Assembly: GCA_019661865.1 (NCBI GenBank)
Contig: JAIFWJ010000007.1
Location: 1 to 36,249 of the forward strand
DNA length: 36,249 nucleotides
Direction: 5' to 3'
Source of the DNA: Candidatus Parcubacteria bacterium
GTDB lineage: Bacteria; Patescibacteriota; Minisyncoccia; Phycocordibacterales; Zambryskibacteraceae
The notes under the pieces were generated by a model. That model was not told where the DNA came from, ran no database searches, and saw only the letters and a program-made list of their open reading frames with translations. Shown here piece after piece: positions 8,871 through 16,535 of the stretch (its first letter is position 1; every line of letters begins with the position of its first letter). Both the position numbers and the translations under genes were made by a program.

Positions 8871-9308
8871 TCAGTAATCAAATAAACTTATTTCTTCAAC
8901 TGGACAAGGAACTTCTGTCTCCAGAAGAACACTCTCACATCTAGAGCATCGCTCTTGCTCACTCCTTCTCCATTCACTCAGGAATTGATACGGAGGTCTG
9001 TTCACCCGGACACGTCCGAAGGTAAGTCTCGCACATACTAGACAGTGCCAGCATGGGCAATAGGAATAGAAACCTCCCGCCCTTAGTCTGTTTCTGAATG
9101 CACGGAACGCGAGATAAACCCCTAAGCACATCACCATCCACTGAGCTGATGGATAGACCAAAGGAGTGATGACGACAGTGATGGCAAGTACTGCTCCTCC
9201 ACATGCCATGGCTGTACTTGAGACTGAAAGCCGAGACTCTCCAGGTTCTTGTAGTGCTGCCCAGATGCTCAAAACGGCTCCAAGTATCATTATCAGATTT
9301 AGGATCAT
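8871..9308 (-). CDS. Hypothetical membrane protein with Cys-rich (zinc-ribbon-like) C-terminus
   Basis: 145 aa; SD GGAGGA upstream of ATG, two or more TM segments, then CPCWHCLVC ... CSRCESVLLETEVPCP; terminator follows. Confidence 0.7.
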   Translation of the reverse strand: MILNLIMILGAVLSIWAALQEPGESRLSVSSTAMACGGAVLAITVVITPLVYPSAQWMVMCLGVYLAFRAFRNRLRAGGFYSYCPCWHCLVCARLTFGRVRVNRPPYQFLSEWRRSEQERCSRCESVLLETEVPCPVEEISLFDY

Positions 9309-9374
9309 ATTTCCTCCAGTTAAGTTTGAATGAGCTCTTCAAACATTCAACGCTTCTCTGTAGATAAAGTCAAT

Positions 9375-9400
9375 TAAAAAGCCGGCGACGAATCACCGGC
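9375..9400 (-). terminator. Rho-independent terminator after 9401..9694
   Basis: Minus: GCCGG...CCGGC stem followed by TTTTT, adjacent to the stop codon. Confidence 0.85.
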
Positions 9401-9694
9401 CTACTCCAACTTCAGAGTCTTGCGTCTCTTATTCGCACCTCGCTTGTCGAACCATTGTAGGATTCTTGGGGCAAGGTAGTAAGACGCCGCTGCGAGAGCC
9501 ACTCCTACCATGATTACCTTCCACCCACTCAAGGGTGGGACGAAGTAGAAGAGAAAGTACCCAGTGAAGAGGAGAGAGGTCCCACTTCCCTGTAAGGCTC
9601 TACTAGACCTGCACTCACCTCGATCGTCTTGAACCAGAGCAGCGAAAGATACCACTACTCCAACCCCCATGACTAGAACTCTAATCCAGTTCAT
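9401..9694 (-). CDS. Small hypothetical membrane protein
   Basis: 97 aa; strong SD (CGGAGG) before ATG, hydrophobic segments, terminator follows. Confidence 0.7.
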   Translation of the reverse strand: MNWIRVLVMGVGVVVSFAALVQDDRGECRSSRALQGSGTSLLFTGYFLFYFVPPLSGWKVIMVGVALAAASYYLAPRILQWFDKRGANKRRKTLKLE

Positions 9695-9802
9695 GCCGCC
9701 TCCGAGTACCTAGTAGATAACAATTCTTTATTTAAAATATAACGATTGAGGCCGAATGTCAAATCGGCCTTCAGACTTCTTGGTGTTAGAATGTTTTAAG
9801 CG

Positions 9803-10450
9803 GTGAAAATATTTTTAAATACACTTGTTAGGAATTTTATAGACAGTTTTAGAGGCAAGAAACTTCTTTGGCACCTCTTGGCTATCATACTTACAGTCAT
9901 CGTCGTTAAAACGGGTTTCGACTGGTGGTACTTCTCCGAGTTTAAGACTATCTCATGGAGCCCACTCGTCTTCCCAGCCCTCTCACTCGGTGGACTGATA
10001 CCTATACTCCTGCCTATTGGACTTATCTCCTACGGATCATTACACAGACACCCACGTCTACGACTTGTAGGCTGGGCCTTGGGACAAGCAGCATTACTTG
10101 GCTCTGCTGTCTCTTCTTTATACAAGGCATTTACTGGTCGTCTGCAGCCTGACCATATCAATTCTCTAGTGGATTCAAGTCATTTGTGGAACTTCGGAAT
10201 CTTAAAGCATGGCATCTTCTGGGGCTGGCCATCTTCACACACTACTATCGCCTTCTCCATGGCACTTTGTCTCATCGCACTCTTCCCGAAGAATAAACTC
10301 CTGATCTTCATCTCATTTATATATGCACTTTACATTGGTCTCTCAGTATCAGTAAGCATTCACTGGTTCTCAGAATTTATGGCCGGAACCATTATCGGGT
10401 CAGTCATAGGTACGACCGTCGGTAAGAGTTGGAAACACTTAATGAGTTAG
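9803..10450 (+). CDS. PAP2-family (phosphatidic acid phosphatase type 2) membrane protein
   Basis: 215 aa, GTG start; KAFTGRLQP, GWPSSHTTIAFSMA, SVSIHWFSEFMAGTIIG = PAP2 motifs. Confidence 0.82.
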   Translation: MKIFLNTLVRNFIDSFRGKKLLWHLLAIILTVIVVKTGFDWWYFSEFKTISWSPLVFPALSLGGLIPILLPIGLISYGSLHRHPRLRLVGWALGQAALLGSAVSSLYKAFTGRLQPDHINSLVDSSHLWNFGILKHGIFWGWPSSHTTIAFSMALCLIALFPKNKLLIFISFIYALYIGLSVSVSIHWFSEFMAGTIIGSVIGTTVGKSWKHLMS

Positions 10451-10518
10451 TTTGCAAAATGTTTAAAACAGGTCCATGCTGATTTGAGATCCTGCTCTTC
10501 ACATTACTAGGAGGTCTT

Positions 10519-11151
10519 ATGGCAACGGTACTGCGTTACCAGACGGCTCGACAAGAACACTTGACGGGGCTTACAAGTGAAGAGCTCTGTGACCTACTGG
10601 CCGACGGGCATGAACCAGCTCTCGGAGTACTCATGAATCGACACCTCGATCGGCTTCGTAAATTCATCGTTTGTCGGGTCAATGGTGATGGTATGGCTGC
10701 GGATGACATTGTCCAAATCACCTTCATCAAAATTTACGAACGAGCAGGAACCAGAAAGAGAAACAATAGCTTCCGCGCATGGATGATGACTATCGCAGTA
10801 CATCTAGCGATAGATCACATCAAAGGTATTCGATACAAGGGCAGGAGGTCCTTAGAGTGGGTACAAACTTTAGGGTACCAGAACCCCTACTCCGCTCATC
10901 CATTCCAAGACCCCCATACTGACCTTGAGAAAGAAATGGAATCGAAGGATGAACTTGATCATGTGTATAAGGACCTAGGAGACTTACCGCCTGAGATGAG
11001 ACGAGCATTAAGGCTCCGTTTCCAAGGTGGTATGAAATACAAAGAGATCTCGGATGTCACCGGTAAGACTGTCGGAGCTCTCAAGATGGACATTCATCGA
11101 GGACGTGACTATCTCAAAGTCCGTCGTCAGAATCGAGACCACCAAACCTAG
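10519..11151 (+). CDS. Sigma-70 family (ECF-like) RNA polymerase sigma factor
   Basis: 210 aa; region 2 ADDIVQITFIKIYERAGTRKRNNSFRAWMMTIAVHLAIDHIKG, region 4 LPPEMRRALRLRFQGGMKYKEISDVTGKTVGALKMDIHRGRDYL; SD AGGAGG. Confidence 0.9.
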   Translation: MATVLRYQTARQEHLTGLTSEELCDLLADGHEPALGVLMNRHLDRLRKFIVCRVNGDGMAADDIVQITFIKIYERAGTRKRNNSFRAWMMTIAVHLAIDHIKGIRYKGRRSLEWVQTLGYQNPYSAHPFQDPHTDLEKEMESKDELDHVYKDLGDLPPEMRRALRLRFQGGMKYKEISDVTGKTVGALKMDIHRGRDYLKVRRQNRDHQT

Positions 11152-11166
11152 GTTGGTGGTTTTTTA
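11138..11166 (+). terminator. Rho-independent terminator of sigma factor gene
   Basis: ACCACCAA acctagg TTGGTGGT TTTTTT. Confidence 0.9.
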
Positions 11167-11174
11167 ATCCAGTT

Positions 11175-12149
11175 TTAATCACTGAAGTCTTGTGTAAACA
11201 TCTTGCCGTATATACCACCATCTACGACTCCTATACCCACTCTTCTAAATGCAGGATCTAAAATATTTTTCTTATGTCCGGGTGAATTCATAAGTCCTTC
11301 ATGTGCACGTTCCACAGTACGGGCTAGTGCCAAGTTCTCTCCCGCCGCGCCGAAGGTGATGCCGGCTTTCCGCATACGGTCGAACGGTGAATTACCATCT
11401 GGGTCGGTATGGGCGAAGTAAGATCTCTGCCACATATCACTCGAGTGCGCGCGGGCCACCGCTACAATACTTTTATCCATAACAAGTGGTCTTGCACCAA
11501 CTTTCGCTCGCTCTTCATTTATAAGTTCGAGCATTCTCGTCTCAGACTCTTCATCAACCGAAAGCCTGGTTGCGGTGAAGGGTAGTTTAAGAGATGTTCC
11601 CTCCTCTGGCTCGACGGTGAGGAAACCCAGAGTCTCTTGAGTAGCCTGGCCGAAGATTCTGTCTAGGTAGACTTCGAGATCCGAAGCCTGATTTACTAAA
11701 GCATTGCCCAAGTGTGAATTCTCTATAGGCTTCTTCACTGACTGGAAGAAAGGTAGAACAACAAGTATAAAAAGAATAAGTGAGGTAAGTATAAGCCCGT
11801 CTATAAGTGCCGGGAGTATAGCTAGAATTCTGGAGGTCTTGGAATAGTGGACATGAGGCGGAATGAAGGAGAAGACCCAAGTGAGAAGAATCTTCAGTAT
11901 GCCTCTCACAATCATGAAGATTATAAGAAAACTTATTGCATCCATGATCCCCGTCGGCCAAGTGAAGTAGTTTGAAATAAAGTGCGAGATTCTGTTGTAT
12001 AAAAGGAAGGCCGTACATGCGGCGAAGACAAGTGAGGTGAGCTTCTCAGTAAGCCAGAAGAAACCTTCACTTACATGCAGATAGATGTATAAGGCAATCA
12101 TCACCACCACACAGACATCTACCACAATGGGGTGTAAGAAAATATCCAT
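11175..12149 (-). CDS. CvpA-like membrane domain fused to CAP/SCP (YkwD-like) domain
   Basis: 324 aa; N-terminal multi-TM CvpA-like region, C-terminal MLELINEERAKVGARPLVMDKSIVAVARAHSSDMWQRSYFAHTDPDGNSPFDRM...AGENLA...GLMNSPGHKKNILDP. Confidence 0.85.
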   Translation of the reverse strand: MDIFLHPIVVDVCVVVMIALYIYLHVSEGFFWLTEKLTSLVFAACTAFLLYNRISHFISNYFTWPTGIMDAISFLIIFMIVRGILKILLTWVFSFIPPHVHYSKTSRILAILPALIDGLILTSLILFILVVLPFFQSVKKPIENSHLGNALVNQASDLEVYLDRIFGQATQETLGFLTVEPEEGTSLKLPFTATRLSVDEESETRMLELINEERAKVGARPLVMDKSIVAVARAHSSDMWQRSYFAHTDPDGNSPFDRMRKAGITFGAAGENLALARTVERAHEGLMNSPGHKKNILDPAFRRVGIGVVDGGIYGKMFTQDFSD

Positions 12150-12211
12150 ACCTTAACTCTACAATAGACGAGCCCGAGTTACGATTCATTCAATAATACG
12201 TCTAAGTTACT

Positions 12212-13165
12212 ATGGCAATACGAGATTTATTTAAAAGATTTAAAAAGCCCGAGGCCCCTATATACTTTCGAGTTGGGCATTTACTTCAGTGGGTGAAGAC
12301 TGTAGGCCTCGTTACGGGATCAGTGATAGTTCTATTATTTATATTGGTCTTTTACCAATTCCGCCTAACTCAGAGCCTTAAGACTCAAGTAGGCACTCTA
12401 GAGAATAAGCTCTCTATGCTCGCCACCTCTCCCTCACTGGTGTCGACCTCTACAAGTGACGACTTAACGCGTGCTGTAGCCAAGGTCTCTCCAGGAGTAG
12501 TGTCTATCGTCATCTCCCAAGATGTACCCAAGATGCAAGTGCAATACATTAATCCATTTGGTAGTAGTCCAGAGTATCGTAATTCTCGCCTGCGCATACC
12601 TGTATATAAGCAAGTTGGTACAGAGAAGCAGGATACCGGCGCTGGTAGTGGCTTCATCGTGCGATCTGATGGATACATTATTACCAACAGTCACGTAGTT
12701 GAGGATGATACTGCCACATATACAGTGCTTCTCTCAAGTGGTGAAGAGAAGGTGGCACATGTAGTGAGCCTCGACCAAGCCGACGACATTGCAGTTATAA
12801 AGATAGATGCTTCAAACCTTCCTACAGTACCTTTGGGTGAGTCATCGAACTTAGTCCTGGGGCAGACTGTAGCAGCTATAGGTAATGCTCTGGGTGAGTA
12901 CAGTAACTCAGTCTCTGTAGGTATAGTCTCAGGGCTCGACCGTACCATAGAAGCCGGAGATTATGATGGCAATGTAGAAACTCTTTCCGGAGTGATACAA
13001 ACCGATGCAGCTATAAACCCTGGTAACTCCGGCGGACCACTCCTTGACCTTAATGGCGAGGTAACGGGAGTAAATGTGGCCACAGTCCGGGGGTCGAACA
13101 ACATTTCCTTCGCTGTACCTATAGATGTGGTGAAAAATATTTTGAAAAATTTAAATATTAAATAA
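12212..13165 (+). CDS. Membrane-anchored HtrA/DegP-like trypsin-type serine protease without PDZ domain
   Basis: 317 aa; N-terminal TM, GSGFIVRSDGYIITNSHVV, DDIAVIKID, QTDAAINPGNSGGPLLDLNGEVTGVN; ends just after the protease domain. Confidence 0.93.
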   Translation: MAIRDLFKRFKKPEAPIYFRVGHLLQWVKTVGLVTGSVIVLLFILVFYQFRLTQSLKTQVGTLENKLSMLATSPSLVSTSTSDDLTRAVAKVSPGVVSIVISQDVPKMQVQYINPFGSSPEYRNSRLRIPVYKQVGTEKQDTGAGSGFIVRSDGYIITNSHVVEDDTATYTVLLSSGEEKVAHVVSLDQADDIAVIKIDASNLPTVPLGESSNLVLGQTVAAIGNALGEYSNSVSVGIVSGLDRTIEAGDYDGNVETLSGVIQTDAAINPGNSGGPLLDLNGEVTGVNVATVRGSNNISFAVPIDVVKNILKNLNIK

Positions 13166-13176
13166 AAAACTAAAAC

Positions 13177-13482
13177 ATGAAAGACTTCTTACACTTCCTT
13201 CGTACTCAAGGTGTCATAGCATTAGCCATAGCCTTCATCATTGGTGCGGCTGCACAAGACTTCGTGAAGTCACTATCTAGTGATCTCATCACCCCTACCA
13301 TAGGTCTCATTGCTGGACGCTTCGGAGATTTGCAGAATGCATCTTCTACTATCTCTGGAGTTACATATGGTTGGGGTCACATAATATACGCATTAGTAAA
13401 CTTAATCCTTGTGGCACTCGTCATATATCTCATAGTAAAGACCACACATATAGATAAGATAGACGAGAAGAAAGAAGGCTAG
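13177..13482 (+). CDS. mscL: Large-conductance mechanosensitive channel MscL
   Basis: 101 aa; FLRTQGVIALAIAFIIGAAAQDFVKSLSSDLITP, second TM and basic tail. Confidence 0.88.
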   Translation: MKDFLHFLRTQGVIALAIAFIIGAAAQDFVKSLSSDLITPTIGLIAGRFGDLQNASSTISGVTYGWGHIIYALVNLILVALVIYLIVKTTHIDKIDEKKEG

Positions 13483-13501
13483 AAGAAGTATGTAGGAAGT
13501 G

Positions 13502-13513
13502 TAAAATGGCGGG
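13502..13513 (+). promoter_or_regulatory. recG -10 box TAAAAT placed 6 nt before ATG
   Basis: TAAAAT (13502-13507)-ggcggg-ATG (13514). Confidence 0.5.
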
Positions 13514-15691
13514 ATGAATCTTATTGATCCGCTCACACAACACTTCCGCATAGTGCCAGTCCAAGCTGCTGCACTGAAGCGTCTGGGTTTACATAGTATT
13601 GAAGATCTCCTGTATCACTTTCCTGTGCGTTATGGAGATACGGCGGAAATTATAAATATAGAAAGTCTTAAGAAGGGCGATACTGGAGTAGTCTTCGGCC
13701 GTATAAGCGGACTTAAAACTTCCAAGGCCTTCAAGAAGAAGATCTCCATGTCCGAGGCCTGGGTCGAAGATGATACAGGCAGAGTGAAGATTGTTTGGTT
13801 CCATCAAGCATACATGGCCAAGATCTACCGTGAGGGTGCGCTCGTAAGAGTGGAGGGGAAAATTTCTGAGAAGAAAAGTCTGTCTGCCGGTAGGCCAGGA
13901 GAAATTTACTTTTCTAACCCGCACATAGAGACAGTCGGGAAGCTTCCCATAGCAGTGGGTAACTCACTCTTCGGTGATGCTGGCGAGGCCCACTCACTCT
14001 ACCCAGTCTATCCAGAGACTAGAGGCCTCACGTCCAACTGGATCACACACAAAGTTCAGACGATATTTTCCTCTGGAGTCCTAGATGGCATTCATGACCC
14101 AATCCCAGAAAATATTTTAAAAACTTATAATCTCCCCTCACTTAAGACCGCTCTTATATGGATCCACACTCCACAGAAGAAAGAACATGCGGAGATGGCC
14201 AGAAAGAGGTTCGCATTCGAAGAAATTTTCTTCATCCAACTAGAGAAGCAGAAGTCGAGATTTGAATTCAAAGAGCGCAATGCATTTGTAATTGAAAAAT
14301 CCATAGATGATATAGAGAACTTTATCGATAGATTTCCTTTCCAAGCCACATCTGCTCAGAGACGAACTATAGAAGAAGCTCTCTTTGACTTCCGCCGTGG
14401 ACATCCCATGGCAAGACTCCTTGAAGGTGATGTGGGGTCAGGTAAGACTGCTGTCGCAGCTGCCATAGCATATGCAATCACTACATCGAAACCTAAAAAT
14501 CAAACTTTCGGAACTTTGCAGACAGCATATATGGTACCTACAGAAATACTGGCTCAACAACATTTCGAATCATTCATAAAATATTTCCGACATCTGCCTA
14601 TAAACATTGGTCTCATTACAGGAAGTGGTGCGAGGAAGTTCCCATCCAAAGTTAATCCTTCTGGTTGGACCGATATCTCACGTGCACAACTCCTGCGTTG
14701 GGTGGCTTCTGGCGAGATCTCCATACTCATCGGCACCCATGCGCTTATACAGAAGTCGGTGAAGTTTAAACATTTAGCACTCGCTATCATAGACGAGCAA
14801 CATCGCTTCGGCACCGCACAAAGGCAGAAATTCGCCACCAAGGAATCTGTCACTCCACATCTCATGTCTATGACGGCCACACCCATACCTCGTACACTCT
14901 CTCTCACTCTATACGGAGACCTCGACCTCTCACTACTTGATGAAATGCCGGCGGGCAGGAAACAAATCATTACAGAGATAGTGCTCCCGAACAAGCGAGA
15001 TGAAACTTATGAGAAATTGCGCGGAGAATTAAAGAACGGCAGACAAATGTATGTCATATGTCCGCGTATAAATGAACCCGATCCAGATAAAGAGAATGTA
15101 TTACTTGCAAAGTCGGTGAAGGAAGAGGCCAAGAGACTCAAGGAAAAAATTTTCCCAGAATATAGAATCGGCATCCTCCACTCCAAGATGACCCCTGCGG
15201 AGAAGGAGCGTGTGATGATTGAGTTTAAGGATAAGAAGATTGATATATTAGTAGCTACATCTGTGGTAGAAGTGGGGGTAAATGTAGAGAATGCATCGCT
15301 TATCGTCATTGAGGGTGCAGAGCGCTTCGGACTCTCACAACTTCACCAACTTCGTGGGCGTGTCCTACGAGGTACTCACCAGCCATACTGCTTCGTCTTC
15401 CCTGAGACTACAAGTGCGAAGACTGTGGAGAGGCTAAAGGCTTTAAAGACCGCCAAGAATGGCTTCGAACTTGCGGAGTTCGACCTACAGCAGCGTGGTG
15501 CCGGAGAGTTGTATGGTAGGAAGCAGTGGGGCATCTCAGACCTCGCCATGGAAGCCATAAAGAACCTACGCATGGTTGAGGCCGCACGCACAGAAGCCAC
15601 TAAGATTATTGAAGGTGACCCAACTCTCTCCAAGCATCCTGACATTAAACACCACCTAGAAACCACTTCCCAAAGGATCCATTTTGAATAA
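13514..15691 (+). CDS. recG: ATP-dependent DNA helicase RecG
   Basis: 725 aa; wedge OB domain, LLEGDVGSGKTAVA, IIDEQHRFG, MTATPIPRTL, QLRGRVLRG. Confidence 0.96.
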   Translation: MNLIDPLTQHFRIVPVQAAALKRLGLHSIEDLLYHFPVRYGDTAEIINIESLKKGDTGVVFGRISGLKTSKAFKKKISMSEAWVEDDTGRVKIVWFHQAYMAKIYREGALVRVEGKISEKKSLSAGRPGEIYFSNPHIETVGKLPIAVGNSLFGDAGEAHSLYPVYPETRGLTSNWITHKVQTIFSSGVLDGIHDPIPENILKTYNLPSLKTALIWIHTPQKKEHAEMARKRFAFEEIFFIQLEKQKSRFEFKERNAFVIEKSIDDIENFIDRFPFQATSAQRRTIEEALFDFRRGHPMARLLEGDVGSGKTAVAAAIAYAITTSKPKNQTFGTLQTAYMVPTEILAQQHFESFIKYFRHLPINIGLITGSGARKFPSKVNPSGWTDISRAQLLRWVASGEISILIGTHALIQKSVKFKHLALAIIDEQHRFGTAQRQKFATKESVTPHLMSMTATPIPRTLSLTLYGDLDLSLLDEMPAGRKQIITEIVLPNKRDETYEKLRGELKNGRQMYVICPRINEPDPDKENVLLAKSVKEEAKRLKEKIFPEYRIGILHSKMTPAEKERVMIEFKDKKIDILVATSVVEVGVNVENASLIVIEGAERFGLSQLHQLRGRVLRGTHQPYCFVFPETTSAKTVERLKALKTAKNGFELAEFDLQQRGAGELYGRKQWGISDLAMEAIKNLRMVEAARTEATKIIEGDPTLSKHPDIKHHLETTSQRIHFE

Positions 15692-15721
15692 CTCCCGATT
15701 TTGTTATAGTGTAGGCCTAAA

Positions 15722-15795
15722 CCGCCCTTAGCTCAGTTGGTTAGAGCACAGAGCTTATACCTCTGGGGTCCTTGGTTCGAATCCAAGAGGGCGGA
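15722..15795 (+). tRNA. tRNA-Ile(UAU)
   Basis: CCGCCCT TA GCTC AGTTGGTTA GAGC A CAGAG CTTATAC CTCTG GGGTC CTTGG TTCGAAT CCAAG AGGGCGG A; anticodon TAT; no encoded CCA. Confidence 0.92.
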
Positions 15796-15873
15796 TTCTC
15801 TGAACGTGGACAACTGGATTGGCGCTTGTTCTGTAGTTGTTATACTTAAAGATAGTTATTAATAACAATTAAT

Positions 15874-16086
15874 ATGAAATTACACACGATTGCGTTTATT
15901 CTTTTGGTTATTGGAGGTCTTAACTGGCTCTTGGTTGCTATCTGGCCTTCATGGGATCTAGGCATGTACATCACTCCGATGATTGCTAGGATCGTTTATG
16001 CACTAGTAGGTGTCTCAGCTATAGTTGAAGCAGCAGGCCATAAGAAACTTTGTAGGAACTGTAACCCAAGTGGTCAACAAATGTAA
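15874..16086 (+). CDS. DUF378 family small membrane protein
   Basis: 70 aa; LLVIGGLNWLLVAIW ... IVYALVGVSAIVEA. Confidence 0.85.
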   Translation: MKLHTIAFILLVIGGLNWLLVAIWPSWDLGMYITPMIARIVYALVGVSAIVEAAGHKKLCRNCNPSGQQM

Positions 16087-16121
16087 TATGGGAAGTGACT
16101 AACAAGTAACTCATAACTAAA

Positions 16122-16154
16122 AAACCGCTCGATCACTCGAGCGGTTTTTGTTTT
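16122..16154. terminator. Bidirectional rho-independent terminator
   Basis: AAACCGCTCGA TCAC TCGAGCGGTTT with T-run on + and A-run upstream. Confidence 0.9.
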
Positions 16155-16171
16155 ATAAGTTATTTTATAAG

Positions 16172-16489
16172 TTATACAGAAGCTGTAGGACTTGAGGTAG
16201 TGGGCATTGGCTGTCTCTTTACTGCGAAGTAATAGATGATAGCGCCCAAGACTCCAGCAAATATCATGACAAGGATCCAGAGAGGCTTGTGCTCGATAGG
16301 ATGCTTGATGGCATGCACGAGCATCATAATCCAGAAGACAGTGGTAAGTAATGAGATAAGTATAAAGACTGCAAATACTCCTGCTCCCCAACCGAAGACT
16401 GTCTTCAGCACTCCGGTCAACTGCTCACACGGCACAACCTGGCCATTTAACTTACACGTTGCTTCATTAACTGCTGCAATTAAGTCCAT
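16172..16489 (-). CDS. PLDc_N-like small membrane protein
   Basis: 105 aa; VFWIMMLVHAIKHPIEHKPLWILVMIFAGVLGAIIYYFAVKR. Confidence 0.75.
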   Translation of the reverse strand: MDLIAAVNEATCKLNGQVVPCEQLTGVLKTVFGWGAGVFAVFILISLLTTVFWIMMLVHAIKHPIEHKPLWILVMIFAGVLGAIIYYFAVKRQPMPTTSSPTASV

Positions 16490-16535
16490 ATTTTAAAATT
16501 ATTTGTATTATTTATATGGACTAATTATCTAACAC

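Noticed and set aside
8549-8881. ORFs on both strands running through tRNA-Ser and its duplicated fragment
   Set aside because: They translate tRNA sequence; not credible proteins.
8974-9342. 122-aa minus ORF overlapping 8871..9308 in another frame
   Set aside because: The 8871..9308 frame has the SD, TM segments, Cys motifs and terminator at its stop; this one does not.
14944-14970. EMPAGRKQ in RecG as another LPAGRQG insertion
   Set aside because: Corresponds to the natural RecG motif DEMPPGRKxI, so not an insertion.
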